Assembly (NCBI GenBank): GCA_963082975.1
Contig: OY720344.1
Location: 97,345,228 to 97,409,227, forward strand
Reading direction: 5' to 3'
DNA: 64,000 nucleotides
Origin: Labia minor
Taxonomy: Eukaryota > Arthropoda > Insecta > Dermaptera > Spongiphoridae
Of this stretch, positions 33,742 to 45,838 are shown piece after piece (the first letter of the stretch is position 1; every line of letters starts with the position of its first letter). A model generated the notes under the pieces. That model was not told where the DNA came from and did no database searches. It was given only the letters and a program-made list of their open reading frames with translations. Both the position numbers and the translations under genes were made by a program.

Positions 33742-35054
33742 AGTTAGGGTTAAAATCTAATCAAGTTGGCAAAAGTTTAAATAAATCTTGTAAAAAAAAA
33801 ATAAACAAAATAGACAAAATACAATAAAATACTAAAAAATTAAAAAATATCAATAAAATTAAAAAATTATTTTTGGAATTTCTAATAATATTAAACTTTT
33901 CTATACATAGAATAAAAATTTCACTTGTATGAGTATTAAATGAGTATGAATTATATTTCTTATCAAATTTCAACTATCAATTTTCTTTGAATTGTAAATT
34001 ATATTTATAAGATGAAATATGAAATAGACTCGCCAAGTGATATAATTTTAAATTATTATAAAATAAAATTCAAACATTTATATATATATTAAAATAATTT
34101 CTAAAATAGAAATTGAAAAAAAAACAATTCATTATATTATGAATTTGTTTAAGCAACTATATAAGAATACTACTTTAAATTATTACTAAGAAACTTAAAT
34201 TTTTAATTATTAATCATATTGCATTTTATTAAAAAAAAAATCAAGAAACATTACTGGCTTTATTTTTAAATTGATTTAATGTTTAAAAACTTTTTATTGG
34301 TTAATAAAAAAATAAATAAATTAAAAAAAAAATGATCAAGCTGGTATTTATTTATTTTCAACATATCAATTTCGAATGTTGATATTTAAATATTACACAC
34401 CCCTAAGTGTGATTATTTTTTCATGGCCGTTGCATAAACCACCCCTATTCACCGTCTTCGTATACCTTAATGACTCTGAAAAGGAAGGCGTTGATTATTA
34501 TTTCAGATCCGAATCTATAATAATAATAATAGTGGGAAACTTGAAGAGATGAATATCGTACAACAACGGTAATATCTGTTTATTAATCGGAAGACTTGCA
34601 AGGATGGTTGTGTGGGGTTCTATGAAAAAAAGGAAATGTAGATAACCTACAATAATGAAAATTTACGTTCCCATTACTCGCAAGTCTATAAATTAATTAA
34701 CTATACCCTCTTGTTTTGTTTTTTTTATTACTAAGCTTAGATATATAAAGGTAAACTTGTACTTCAAATCATTAAAAGTAAAATTAAATTTAAATATGTA
34801 TATCAAAGAAATGAAAATTATTTTTATAAATAAAGATATACCTACATATAATGGATGAGAATGTTGCATGTTTTTTGAAATATGAATTAATTAATTGTAT
34901 GAGGTTCATAATAAGTTTTCTGTTTATCATATATAGATTTATTATATCAATTTTTTAAACTTATAGTAACTCTTGAAATTAAAAAAAATATTATTAAAAT
35001 AGTGTTTTAATGAAATTGAAAATGTTTTATTAAATACCACATATGTAATCTAAA
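33742..35054. other. AT-rich spacer
   Basis: No gene. The 34390-34640 stretch is less AT-rich and unassigned. Confidence 0.45.
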
Positions 35055-35062
35055 CTTTAGAT

Positions 35063-35645
35063 CAGTGATTCTCAACCTTTTTTTTACCGCGGCACACTTT
35101 TAACAGTCTAAAAATTTGGCGGCACACACAAAATAAGATAAGTGTAAAAGTTATTTACTTATTTACCCAGTGTCGCATTTAGCTTTTCGGTTGCCCTAGG
35201 CACAATGTCAACCTGAGGCCCCCTCCGGGGGGGGGGGGGGTTGTATAATAAAAATAATTTTCAGAAAATAATTCAAGGGAGAATATATTATTTAATTCAT
35301 AACAAAAACAAATATAAATTATTTAAGAGTTCTTATAGCCTAAAGATTTTTAAAAAATATTTTTAAAATAAATATTAAAACTGGGATTAGTGGCCCCTTA
35401 GAAAGTGAGGCCCCGAGCTATCGCCTCATGTGCCTAGTGATAAATGCGACACTGTATTCACCATATTGAAAAAAATTGGAAAAAAATCGAAAATGTTTAA
35501 GAGCCTGATCCCAAAAACATTTCACCTTTTTTTAAGAACCATATTGAAAAAATTGACCCTCTTTACATTTGTAAAATTTGGCGGCACATTTTGAAAATGT
35601 CTCGACAGACAAAAGTGCTGCGGCACATTGTTTGAGAATCACTAC
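35063..35645. mobile_element. hAT MITE (outer of a nested pair, family hAT-3)
   Basis: 583 bp. Termini cagtgattctcaacc and tttgagaatcacta, interior ggcggcacac motifs on both sides. Flanking 8-mers ctttagat (35055-35062) and cgctagat (35646-35653) match at six of eight positions, an aged duplication. Contains the hAT at 35168-35454. Confidence 0.85.
35168..35454. mobile_element. hAT MITE nested inside hAT-3 (family hAT-4)
   Basis: 287 bp. Termini cagtgtcgcatttagc and tgataaatgcgacactg, duplication tatttacc (35160-35167) and tattcacc (35455-35462), seven of eight matching. Contains a 13-14 base poly-G run at about 35227-35240. Younger than the element it sits in. Confidence 0.88.
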
Positions 35646-35653
35646 GCTAGATA

Positions 35654-36049
35654 CATAATAATAGTTGCTGATTTTATTCTATTGGTAGACAATTTAAATT
35701 TAATAAATATTTATATTTGAATTTTGGCGCCTAGAATTTGACATAATGTTAATTATTTTTTAATATTTTTATTATTAAAAATATAGTTATTTTTTATATT
35801 AATATTATAGTTTTTTAATTTTTTAATAATTAAAAGTTGTAGTTTTTTTATAAATTAATTAATAAATGTTAAAGCTGTTTTTACAACAATACTAACAATG
35901 TAACAAGTATACACCGCACAATGTTTTCTTTGTTCAAACCAATTACTCTTACTGAGATCATTAATGGCCTGTTAAATGAATAAAATATGGCATTAGTTCA
36001 CTTATATTTCTATAAAAATAAGTATTATGTAATTGTTTAAAGGTAACAT
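35654..36049. other. AT-rich spacer
   Basis: Nothing recognised. Confidence 0.45.
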
Positions 36050-36110
36050 AGGATAGAGTCATTTGAAGGAATGTAGTTACTTCGGCCATGAACTTTCTAA
36101 TTCATAAGCG
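36050..36110 (+). mobile_element. RTE LINE C-terminal scrap
   Basis: ggatagagtcatttgaagga and acttcggccatgaactttct correspond to the end of the RTE ORF. Confidence 0.4.
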
Positions 36111-36854
36111 CTATTGAAAAATATATACCTAACTAGACCAAAAAAATATTGAATATTGTATTATAAAAAATAGTAATTTTCCTTGTCGATATAATTTGTT
36201 CATCTTTTAAATATTAAATAATAAATTTTAAATAAAATAAAACATTATTAATTGATTAAATTGTTTATTATAAAATACGGAAGCATTTCATTTAAGAAAA
36301 ATATAATAATGTTAACACTTAGATTTTTTATTTAACTTGTTATTATTTGTCACCGTCATTTTACTACTCCATCGAGAAGTAGATAAACACTAATGACAAA
36401 TAAAAAAAAAAAAATCTAATCCGTTTTCAGTCAAGTAATTTAGAGAAGATCTGTTCACTGAATTACAATGATTGTTAGCAAGCGTAAGCCATCTGGAAAC
36501 CGGTGATCGTTGATTCGGTATTTTTTTTTAAATTGACCACAAAGGGATGTTAGTTGTTTACAAATTACCTATTTTACGTCAAACAACCACTTTATAACAA
36601 ATTGATAAAATTCTATTCATACATATGCAAATTTATTTTAGAAATTGAAATTTTTAAAATAGAAATAAACCTATTATTATTGTTGTATAAGTTAAATTTA
36701 AAATTCTACACAAACATACTTTTATAACTATATTATTTTTTAATTTGATTTGATTTTAATTTTATATTGCGAGGGATATGCATAGTATTTGCATTTATGA
36801 AATCTGATATTAAAGAAAATATACAAATTTTACAAATCATTCTCTCTCTCCTTC
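36111..36854. other. AT-rich spacer
   Basis: Nothing recognised. Confidence 0.45.
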
Positions 36855-36985
36855 TTTATCTTTGTGGCTCTACGGAACTCGAAAGTTCTTGACTACCCCA
36901 ACCATACTAGTCCAAACGACCCTATCCCCCACCATCCAACTTCCATTCTCTCCCAACTCCCTCTCCTCCTTTTATAGATTGTCTG
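36855..36985 (-). mobile_element. RTE LINE C-terminal fragment
   Basis: Complement of the 3' end of the ORF: tggctctacggaactcgaaa, then cccaccatccaacttccatt and tctcccaactccctct, matching 6680-6790 on the opposite strand. Confidence 0.6.
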
Positions 36986-39630
36986 CCCAATAAATTTTTT
37001 TTTAATTTATCTATCTATCTATATATAAATCTTTAATTTCGATGTCTTTGATAATTTTATTAAGTATTTGATCTTTATTTAATCTATTTTTAATCTATTA
37101 TATATTTTTATATATTTTCTTAGTTCTTAATTTAGTTCCAGTTGTCTTATTGGTAATTTTAAATATATATATATATATATATTATTACCTACCTATATTG
37201 TATTAGAATTGCAAGTTGATAATTTTAAAATCAAACACATTTTATTTTAAAATTCTAATAGTTTTCATTCAGGAAAAGTAGTGTTTCCATTAAGCTAGTG
37301 AAAAGTTGGTAAACCACAATTTGACTGGTTTCCGTTCTCTTTTACATAAAAAACTAAAAATAACTATATTATTTTATTTAGTTATAATTTAATAAAATAT
37401 AAAATTAAGAATTAATATCATAATTAATAGTAGATGATCTAAAATCTATATAGAATCTATATATTATAAAGTGTGCATTTACGATTTGTTTACGATTTAA
37501 CGTAGCAGCGTTAACCTATGGACACCACCCCGAGAACCGTGGAGAACTCTCGTACTACTTTCTAATGCTCAATATCGAAGGAAGTTTAAGCTAGTAGCGT
37601 AAGATGTCGCTTTAAAAATCACAGAAATATACAGAAATATAGTAAATATATTTTAAAAAAATATTTAAAATAAGCACCTTTTCAAAAATTTGGGACAATC
37701 CGGGACAAAACACCTGAATTCGGGACAAATATTGCTTTTAGAAAAATCCGGAATGCAAAGTGGAAATCCGGGACTGTCCCGGCCACGTATGGTCACGTTA
37801 TTAATACATGAAATGAAATGCTGGATTGGTCGCAAAGGATCCAATAACAGAGCTTATTTCGTATGACCTCCACATCCGCTTGATCTGACAACATGTCAGG
37901 AATAAACAGATTTTTACCTGAGGGGGTTCATAAAAAATTGACTGTATATACCTCTATTACCAACCGTTAATCATTAAAACGCTGATATTCATTTAGAAAC
38001 ACCCTATATATTTTTATATACAGTTACTAATTATTATTAGTGTTAAATATAATTTTACTTAATATCAAAATATTATATATATATTTAGTGAAAATCTTAA
38101 AATATAAAATATTAGAATTAGAAGAAAATAATAACAGTAAAGATTTGTATTTCGAAATTAAAAAGAAAAAAAGGGTTAAGATATAATATAATATATTGGA
38201 AGAGGAATGCAAATGTGCTGGTAGACTTGAGCACCCACCCCATGCCTTAGGGTTTGTTTTCCAATCTCTACTAAACTTGAATTCGATTATATTTAACTTT
38301 AAATCAAGCTTTAATTTGGTTTTGAAAACGACATTACTGTTTTTAATAAATGAGAATTTAAAACACACAAAAAGAGTAAAAATAAAAGTACATTTATAAT
38401 TTTTTTTTTATTATTATTATTAATAATAAAATAGTTATTGTGACCATTGTAAGAGTCTCTACAAATTTTCTTATTAAATAAATTTTTATTCTATAATATT
38501 TTTATTCTTGTTGGTTTTGGAACAATCAGGTAAATGATTTTAATTATTAATACACATTTTAATAGATCTAATTAATTAATTTATGGTTAAATTTTAAAGC
38601 ATATTAGAACTTTTGTAGATATGACGAAATTGGGGAGAGAAATGAATTTTAATCAAAATACTTATTTGATTTTTCAAGTTTACATGTTAACGCATGCGCA
38701 TTTCAAAATTCAAAGACTACTATAGTTACTACGCTGCAAAGATCTAAATGTTTACTAAACACAACTTCTTGATGTTTCAATTTTATTCAGAATTGAAAAA
38801 TAATTAAAAATAAAGAAAAATGTTACATTTTATGTTTATAGCGTCTTTTATAAAAAGAAAAATCGATGGTTTTGGAAAAATAAATAATATTATATAACAT
38901 TATTTTAACAAATTCGGGAATTTAAATTATTATAAATATAATACAGTATAATAAATGATCTTTTCACTTGTAAATAATTTAATATTATTTATTCTAGATA
39001 AAAAATAATGAATGGATTATATATAATATTTAAATTTTTTTAAGTATAATTTTTTCCAATACACTTTTCTTTATGCATATTTAATTCAAATTTAATGAAA
39101 AAGTTTAGATATATATTCTATATATATGTATATATTTATATATATATGTACCTATATAGTTGCTTTATGAATATTTTTTTCTCTGTATATAATTAAATTT
39201 TGTCTCTCCGTTTCTTATAACCTAACATGTTTAATCTTCAAGCGAGTTAAATATTGAACGTTAAGTAAGTTTAAAGTTTTCCATCGTTTCAATCTGTTTT
39301 TTTTTATATTTCACCGCTAAACAATTTATTTTGCTTAATAAACTTAAATTTTTTTTTTTTCTTATTTATATTTTAATTTGAAATTATGAAAACATGTTCA
39401 TTGATTTTGTTTATGTATTTTAATTTTATTCAAAAGAAATCCTAAACTAATTTCATATTTTATAAGGGAAAAATAAAAATTATAATTAGAAATTATTTAT
39501 TATATAAAATTGTATGATTAAAATTTATAAAATAAAAATTTAATATCAACAAGAAAAGTTATATTAATAGAAATCTTTAATGATTTGAATTTTATGTTAT
39601 TACCTGAAGATATAAATATATATATACACG
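36986..39630. other. AT-rich spacer with a possible hAT-2 scrap
   Basis: At about 37680-37800, the phrases gggacaatccgggac, ccgggactgtcccggcca and tatggtcacgtta resemble the interior and right end of the hAT-2 family, but no left end or duplication was found. Overlapping open frames at 38027-38399 on both strands are AT-driven. Nothing else recognised. Confidence 0.35.
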
Positions 39631-40000
39631 CGAGGGTGGGGTGAAAAGTTTCCGGCCTGACTAAGAAAATGTTTTTAAATTTTTTTTTTTGCTTTATTTT
39701 TCAACATTCAAGATAGCTGAGACCTGTACGATGTCAGCTGAACGTGTGCGAAATATTTTGCACATCCATTTGAATATGGAAAGCTGTGTGCAACGTGGGA
39801 CAATTTGGCGCTGAAGGCGTAATCCAAACGAATTTTTCATAACTGTTGATGAGACTTAAATTAAATTAAATTAAATCAATTAATTAATTAGAACACCGTG
39901 ATGAGAATGTTGATGGAGATTATGTTGAAAATATAGCAAAAAAAATTTTAAAAACATCGTTTTTCTTGGTCAGGCCGGAAACTTTTCACCCCACTCTTGA
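39631..40000 (+). mobile_element. Internally deleted mariner, source type of the 14392 MITE
   Basis: About 370 bp with long inverted ends (cgagggtggggtgaaaagtt and the complementary right end aagtttttc-type, ending cccactcttga). Interior frames retain scraps of a mariner transposase: MSAERVRNILHIHLNMESC, then NPNEFFITVDET (the first catalytic D of the family), then an EHRDENVDGDYVENIAKK-like C-terminus. All are joined by deletions and a stop. The exact ends are uncertain by a few bases because of the (TA)-rich flanks. Confidence 0.78.
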
Positions 40001-40478
40001 ATATATTGCCTATATATATATATTCTTTAACTTATATAAATGATAGATTTTTAATTAAAATAAAAAAATAAAATTTCAAGATTTTGGTTGCGGGCATATA
40101 AGCATATATTAAATTTATAAAAATCGATAAAAACATTGAAATAATTGAATATAAATAAAAAGTTAAATAAATACATGATAAATTAAACGGAATAGTGGAA
40201 TGAAGAAAAATTAAAAAAATACTGAATCACCTTCTTTAAAAACTAATGGTAGATTGTGGATGTAGTGACGCGCCAGTTGTTTTTCCTCACTACTTCCCAA
40301 CTTTAAGGTAAACTTCCACCATCCAATTTCATTGATGGATCCTGTATTAATATATTAAATATTAAAAAATGAAATTAATTCTTATCTTCTTATCTGATTT
40401 AATATTAATATATTTATTTTATTTTTATTTAAATTAAGATTATAAAATTCAACTGAAACTGCTAATCATTTATTAATT
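40001..40478. other. AT-rich spacer
   Basis: Nothing recognised. Confidence 0.45.
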
Positions 40479-40486
40479 ATTCGATT

Positions 40487-41220
40487 CAGTGGCGAACCTC
40501 GAACTTTTGCCGCCCTTTTTATTATAAGTCAATCAAATAGTGGTATTTATAAATTAATGCACATAAATAAATTATTAAGTTATTTAATCAATATTAATTA
40601 ATACACAGAGAGAGTAAATTTTTTTACACATATTTGTATGCACTCGTAAACATATTTATATAATATTTACTCTTCTAGCTTTCATACTAGAAAAATCGTG
40701 TATAATGCTCTCAAAATTTATATTTATATTTTTTCCGCCCGCCTGCTTTTCAAAAGAAAAATCGATGATTTAAAAAAATATTGGTATATCACTTCAAAGT
40801 AATCATATAAACTTTTCAAAAGAAATGACATTTATAAACTGATATCAAAAAATTTTAGTTAGGAAAAATTGCTGAACAAAATCGTAAAGATGCGTTTACG
40901 AATTCAACGAATTTTAATGAATACAATAAAATAAAATTATTATCCTGTTCTTGGAATTAGAATTCAAAATTTACACTAAAATGCATTTATTTACACCGAG
41001 GAATAATATTCGAAATCATATAGTTGATCATCATTTATATAAATCAAAAGTAAACTTATAATAATCATAATAATCATTTATTATTCAAGAAAGAAAAAAA
41101 ATAAATATGAAATGAATAAGATGCTCTTTACAACTATAACTAAATATAAAAAATGCCGCCCCAAGATAAGTGCCGCCCGGTGCGGACCGCACCCACCGCA
41201 CCCCCCTAGGTACGCCACTG
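40487..41220 (-). mobile_element. hAT MITE, copy 2 (family hAT-1)
   Basis: 734 bp, inverted relative to the 15511 copy and similar along its length. Exact 8-bp duplication attcgatt (40479-40486 and 41221-41228). Open frames that cross the G/C-rich end are present in both copies but have no recognisable protein. Confidence 0.95.
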
Positions 41221-41305
41221 ATTCGATTGTATATTACAAAAAAAGAAGAAATTTTAAAACCAACATTATTTTGACATTTTTAAAAAAATCAATTTAAAAA
41301 AAATA

Positions 41306-41662
41306 CAGTGGAACCTCGGGTTATTCTGGTTACTTGCTTGACTCTTCTGTTTCAGTTTGAGAGCAAAATTTCGGGTTTTAGAGTGAAAAAAGAAAAGAGG
41401 GTGAAAAATAAAGTGAAAGGATATCAGAATTTCAAAAACTTAGTTTAATGTGGATAAAATTAAAACAATTTGTAAACGAAAATTCTGATCAACCAACCAA
41501 TTATTAGGGCTATTAATTTATTTGAAAATGTTGCTATCACAATTAATTTCAATTCTTTTAGTAAAGAGCCATCAAATTCAGTTACCTGTTACTGATTTCT
41601 TTAAGCAAAAAGCAGATGAATGTGAACCAATATCATCGAGAAAAGTTAAATTAGATAAATAA
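41306..41662 (+). pseudogene. pogo/Tigger-type transposon relic with PCNA-binding-like C-terminus
   Basis: Begins after a TA (41304-41305) with cagtggaacctcgggttatt, a typical pogo/Tigger terminal repeat. A short frame ending at 41660-41662 reads QLPVTDFFKQKADE, then a basic tail (KVKLDK) and stop. QLPVTDFF fits the PIP-box pattern Q-x-x-(I/L/V)-x-x-F-F that pogo-like transposases carry near their C-terminus. The catalytic domain and the right end were not found, so this is a deletion derivative. Confidence 0.6.
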
Positions 41663-43132
41663 TCAATTGTTTTAATATTTTATATAAATAATTATCTATA
41701 TGTTCGGGCAACAAACTGAATGTTTGTTAAACTGAGATTCCCAAAAGGACTCGGTCTTGTTCAATTTGCAAAAATGCCTTGTCTGCCCGATTTAAGTACG
41801 AGAATCTTTTCAGAAATTCCTTTTTATTAATAAAGCTAAATTATAATTAAAGGAATAGAATGAAAAAATTAAAAAAATGATCTCTTTTGTCGATAAGTTC
41901 ATGTTTAAGATTGTCATTTGTTGGTTGCGCTAATCTTTGGGCTGTTACCTGTGTGGAATCCATGACATACAATTGGGCGTATTTTTTTGAATCTTCGTCT
42001 TGTGGGTTTCAAAGTAAAGTTCTGTGATATACTTGAGTAAGTACTTTGAAAACGTAAGGACCATTTCCTGGGGATTCAACCAGTTTTGCACCCATGAAAC
42101 ACAATTGTGTGTGTGTGTGTTATAAGCTCTTATATTTTCTCTAAAATTTTTATAATTTGGATTCAATGTGAATTTGACAATAAATGCGTAAAAACACTGG
42201 ATATTCCAAAAAAAATTTTAAGTAAAGTTTCTGTTAAGATTGTTGGGTACAATTGTGAGAGTAGTCCATCTCGGATATTCTTTAAAAGTAATTTATTTAT
42301 GAAATAAATATGTTTTAAAGCACTTCAATCGTTTATGCTTTTCGAAGCTACCTGAAGTAAAAAAGAAAGATTATCTTTTTTAAGAAACTTGTAACTCTCT
42401 GTATCGAGTTACTCAAAAATTGAGGAACGGCCCAGCCCTGAATATACTAAATATTATAAACCGTTAAAACTCCGTTATTAATTTAGAGACGTATATATAT
42501 TTCCAAAAACATTCAGATTATTGATCAATTTACACAAAATTATCCCTTTACTGTTTTTATCAATTAAATAAATAAATAAATAAAACAATTGTTTTATATT
42601 TGTTTAAAGAAAACTACTTTTTTTATGTAGATGTATATTTATATTAATAATAATTTTATGTTTATATATTGAAATAAAGATCTTTTTTATTTTTAATGGA
42701 TAAAATAATAATTATATGTGCTTGAAAATATCAATATAATAATATTCATGGTATTAGACACTTAAAACAAAAGTCATTCTAAAACTAAAACTTGAAAAGA
42801 TATATAGTAATACTAAATCAAGGAAGGACGTCTTGAGGATTTTAACAGTATGTTTCTAAAATTTATATGTAATACTATATGAATAAATTTTCAGATTATT
42901 CATTTGGTTCTTTTATTAATTTTAATTTAAAGTTTTTTTTAAATTTTTTTTTTTTATTTGTCATTTAATTAAAGTTTAATTGAAGATTATTCAATTTCAA
43001 TTAATAAAAAAAAAATTCAAAATATTAATTATATTAACACTTACATATTATATATATCAGATTTAAATAAAATAAATTTTTTAAAAAATATTATAGTTTT
43101 TATTTTCTATTTTTTAAAGGATCAAGAAAAAG
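41663..43132. other. Region upstream of the receptor, no gene recognised
   Basis: 41690-42440 is less AT-rich than average. Its open frames (41945-42166 minus, 42107-42307 plus) do not match a family I know and are not called. 42440-43120 is low-complexity A/T. A pyrimidine tract ending in tttaaag at about 43120 would suit a 3' splice site, so an upstream non-coding exon of the receptor is possible. Confidence 0.4.
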
Positions 43133-45019
43133 ATGGAAATGAAATTGATTATTTTATGTTTCATATCAATTCTTCTTCATTTAAAATCAGTGGTACCATT
43201 GGAATTAGGATTGAATGTCTCGACAAGAAATTTTAATAATTTAATTAATTATGGCCTGCCACATTTTAACAAAGATGGTGTCACATGTATTTTAAAGGCC
43301 AATCAATATCCGTATATCAATTCTTTGTTACCGGAGTTGAGTAACCATCTAAAAGTGATCTATTTCAGTAAAAAATGTATATATCCTGTTCAGAATATGT
43401 TAATTGTTTGTAACATTTATGAACAATTAATTATAAGTCAATTCATAAACATTCGCACCAATCAACGAAATATCATTCTATATTTGGATTTTCGTGATTT
43501 GCATGAAAATCAAAACAACACATGTCAGTTTTTGGTAAAGAAATATTTAAAATATGAATATACCATATTTTTTCGTTTTTATCGAACATTAATCTTTTGT
43601 GAATATTTATCAAATCGTTTACCCATTTATGAATTGTGGGTGCAAGAATTAACAGATCCATACAGGCTGGAATTGAAACAAATTCGATCACTCCAAATTG
43701 GTTATTTTAATAAACCACCCAATTTTCATCAATGGCCTTTTAGAATTAATGATAAATTTTTTTCAAACAATTTAGTTCTAGTAGACAGAAAAGATAAATT
43801 TCATAATATTCGCGATTCTATTCTTAACTATTATGGTGCAAGTTTAAATGGTGTTGCTTTGTTTGATCTAGGACTTGCCGATAATTTTGATGATTTTTTA
43901 AACTCTCATTTTGATGACAATTATATTCATTCAATGACAACACAATCAATTTGTTTTGTAGTTCGTAGTGCACCTTTTCAACCCTCTTGGAAGGCATTGC
44001 CACGATGTTTCAACTGGAAAATCTGGCTTTTATTGGTATTTTCTTGGATTACTTGTGCCATGATTTGGCAACTTATAAATAAAATCACACCTTTACAACA
44101 AAACCCACCATGTCGCTTTTGGCGACGGCGTTATGGCTGTCGGTTTCTTCTAATACGTAAAAATAATCCTAAACCACTCCCACCCAACACTTTCCTGCAA
44201 TCTCTCACTGATATTCTTCCTCTTTTTCTCACTTACGTTGTCCCCTGGATCAACTCGCCATACAGCAATAGATCCAGAATTTTATCTGGTATTATTATGC
44301 TAACCTCTGTTATTATAATTTCACTTTTACAATCTCGTTTATATATGAATTTAAATTCTCCAGGGAGATATCCATCCATGGATACTTTAATTGAATTGAA
44401 AGACTCCAACTATGATATTTATTGTATATATTATAAATTATGTATTCGACTTTTAGTCAATCTTTATGAAAACACTAATCCTATATTATATTCATTAAAA
44501 AAACAATGGGTGGTAGTCCAAGCAATAAAGTCGATCAATGAATCGAGTGCTGTTGATTTTTTTTTGAAAAGTCATACCAGGATTCATTATGCTTCAGTTG
44601 ATAAAGTTCTGAACAAACCAAATACAGCCATACTTACACTTTGTGAATATATTCATCCGATACTGAAAATACGAAAATATAAAGAAAATCTGCATATTCT
44701 TAAAGAGAGAATATCAATGCAACCTATAATCATATATTCGGAATTTCCACCACCGAATATGTATTATTTGATTGATATAATCTCAAGATATTATGAAAGT
44801 GGAATTGCTCAGTGGAAGGATGCCTCAGCAGAGTGGCTTCGAGCTATGAAAATTTTATTTAAAGAAGGGGCATCCATTCAAGTAAGAGTATTCAAAATAA
44901 AAGATCTTCAAATTGCTTTCATTATTCTTTTAATTGGATATATTATTTGTATATTTACTTTTTTAATTGAAATCATTTTATACATACGAATTCCCCTTTT
45001 TTGGACAAATTCTTTTTGA
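43133..45019 (+). CDS. Divergent ionotropic receptor (IR), chemosensory ligand-gated channel
   Basis: This 628-residue single-exon protein is the only clear host gene in the window. It has a hydrophobic N-terminus suited to a signal peptide (residues 4-21), then an extracellular region. After that the usual glutamate-receptor-like order follows: the end of lobe S1 (FVVRSAPFQPSWKALP), TM1 at about 295-315 (IWLLLVFSWITCAMIWQLI), a pore/re-entrant region at about 345-372, and a further TM at about 380-402 followed by YPSMDTLIEL. In conventional IRs this is where SYTANL-type residues lie; here the segment reads SLLQSRLYMNL. A long S2 lobe leads to the last TM at 592-618. Length is typical of IRs. 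The canonical ligand-binding residues cannot be confirmed by eye, which suits the divergent (non-antennal) class. Expected role: taste or smell receptor in the dendritic membrane of sensory neurons. The start at 43133 fits the signal peptide; M3 (43139) is an alternative. Confidence 0.78.
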   Translation: MEMKLIILCFISILLHLKSVVPLELGLNVSTRNFNNLINYGLPHFNKDGVTCILKANQYPYINSLLPELSNHLKVIYFSKKCIYPVQNMLIVCNIYEQLIISQFINIRTNQRNIILYLDFRDLHENQNNTCQFLVKKYLKYEYTIFFRFYRTLIFCEYLSNRLPIYELWVQELTDPYRLELKQIRSLQIGYFNKPPNFHQWPFRINDKFFSNNLVLVDRKDKFHNIRDSILNYYGASLNGVALFDLGLADNFDDFLNSHFDDNYIHSMTTQSICFVVRSAPFQPSWKALPRCFNWKIWLLLVFSWITCAMIWQLINKITPLQQNPPCRFWRRRYGCRFLLIRKNNPKPLPPNTFLQSLTDILPLFLTYVVPWINSPYSNRSRILSGIIMLTSVIIISLLQSRLYMNLNSPGRYPSMDTLIELKDSNYDIYCIYYKLCIRLLVNLYENTNPILYSLKKQWVVVQAIKSINESSAVDFFLKSHTRIHYASVDKVLNKPNTAILTLCEYIHPILKIRKYKENLHILKERISMQPIIIYSEFPPPNMYYLIDIISRYYESGIAQWKDASAEWLRAMKILFKEGASIQVRVFKIKDLQIAFIILLIGYIICIFTFLIEIILYIRIPLFWTNSF

Positions 45020-45381
45020 ATTAATATATTAAAATAATCAACAAATATTTAGATTTTTTGAAATATTTCATAAACTAGTCGAACCCGTTGTAAACGGTGT
45101 TTGCAATTTAAGATTAAAATGAATTTATCGTGGTTTGCAGCAATTAATTAAATAAGTAGTTCTTTGAGAAATCATTACAAATAACTCGGTTTTCATTAAA
45201 TTCTTCACTATGCGTAACTTGTATTTCTTCTATTAATTGTTGTTGTGATAATCGAATGCGATAATTAAATAATTCAACAGATAGTCTGGGAGCCTGTGAT
45301 TGTACATTTCTATTTCTTTGTTCTTGCTTCTCCTCAGGGGTTTCTCTTGCTAATTTGATGACTGATATGCCTCTCTACGTC
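45020..45381. other. Downstream of the receptor, no gene recognised
   Basis: Presumed 3' flank of the receptor. No obvious AATAAA close to the stop. The 45200-45370 part is less AT-rich and unassigned. Confidence 0.35.
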
Positions 45382-45838
45382 TTTTTACTATCTCGTAAAA
45401 AACGGTTTGAGCTAGAATGATGAAATTTGGTACAGAGCATTATTCAAAATTCGTAGTTTTCTATCAATTTTTGAGAAATGTAGCTCATCCGAAAGAGGAT
45501 CATCATTACCAACCTAATTTTCATTTTTTTTCCTCTAAAGTGACGGTAAAAATAAAGATATATGTTTGATAATTTTTCACATGATTAATAATTGTATAAA
45601 ACTGCTATATATAGAATTTCAGCTTGATTGACTCGCTGAAATTACCAGAATTAATTTTTTAACACTGCAAATCTCACGCGCCAACACGTGACGTGGTGCT
45701 ATCAACAAAAAGCCAAACATGCGCTGGTTTAATATTTATTATTTATAATTTATAATTAATTAAATTTAATTTAAATATAATATATTATGTTATTTAATCC
45801 AATTCAAATTGCGAGATAGTCGAGTGGAGACACTCCAG
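45382..45838 (+). mobile_element. Hel-F copy, plus orientation
   Basis: Starts tttttactatctcgtaaaaa (the hairpin beside the subterminal repeat has been deleted here) and ends ttgcgagatagtcgagtgga followed by gacactccag. The tandem/simple-sequence part is missing, so it is shorter than the copies at 11595 and 30569. Confidence 0.7.

Noticed and set aside
38027..38399. Overlapping plus and minus frames as a gene pair
   Set aside because: Both derive from A/T-rich sequence, no motif, no second copy.
41945..42307. Host exon upstream of the receptor
   Set aside because: Short frames on both strands without splice-site support or recognised domain.
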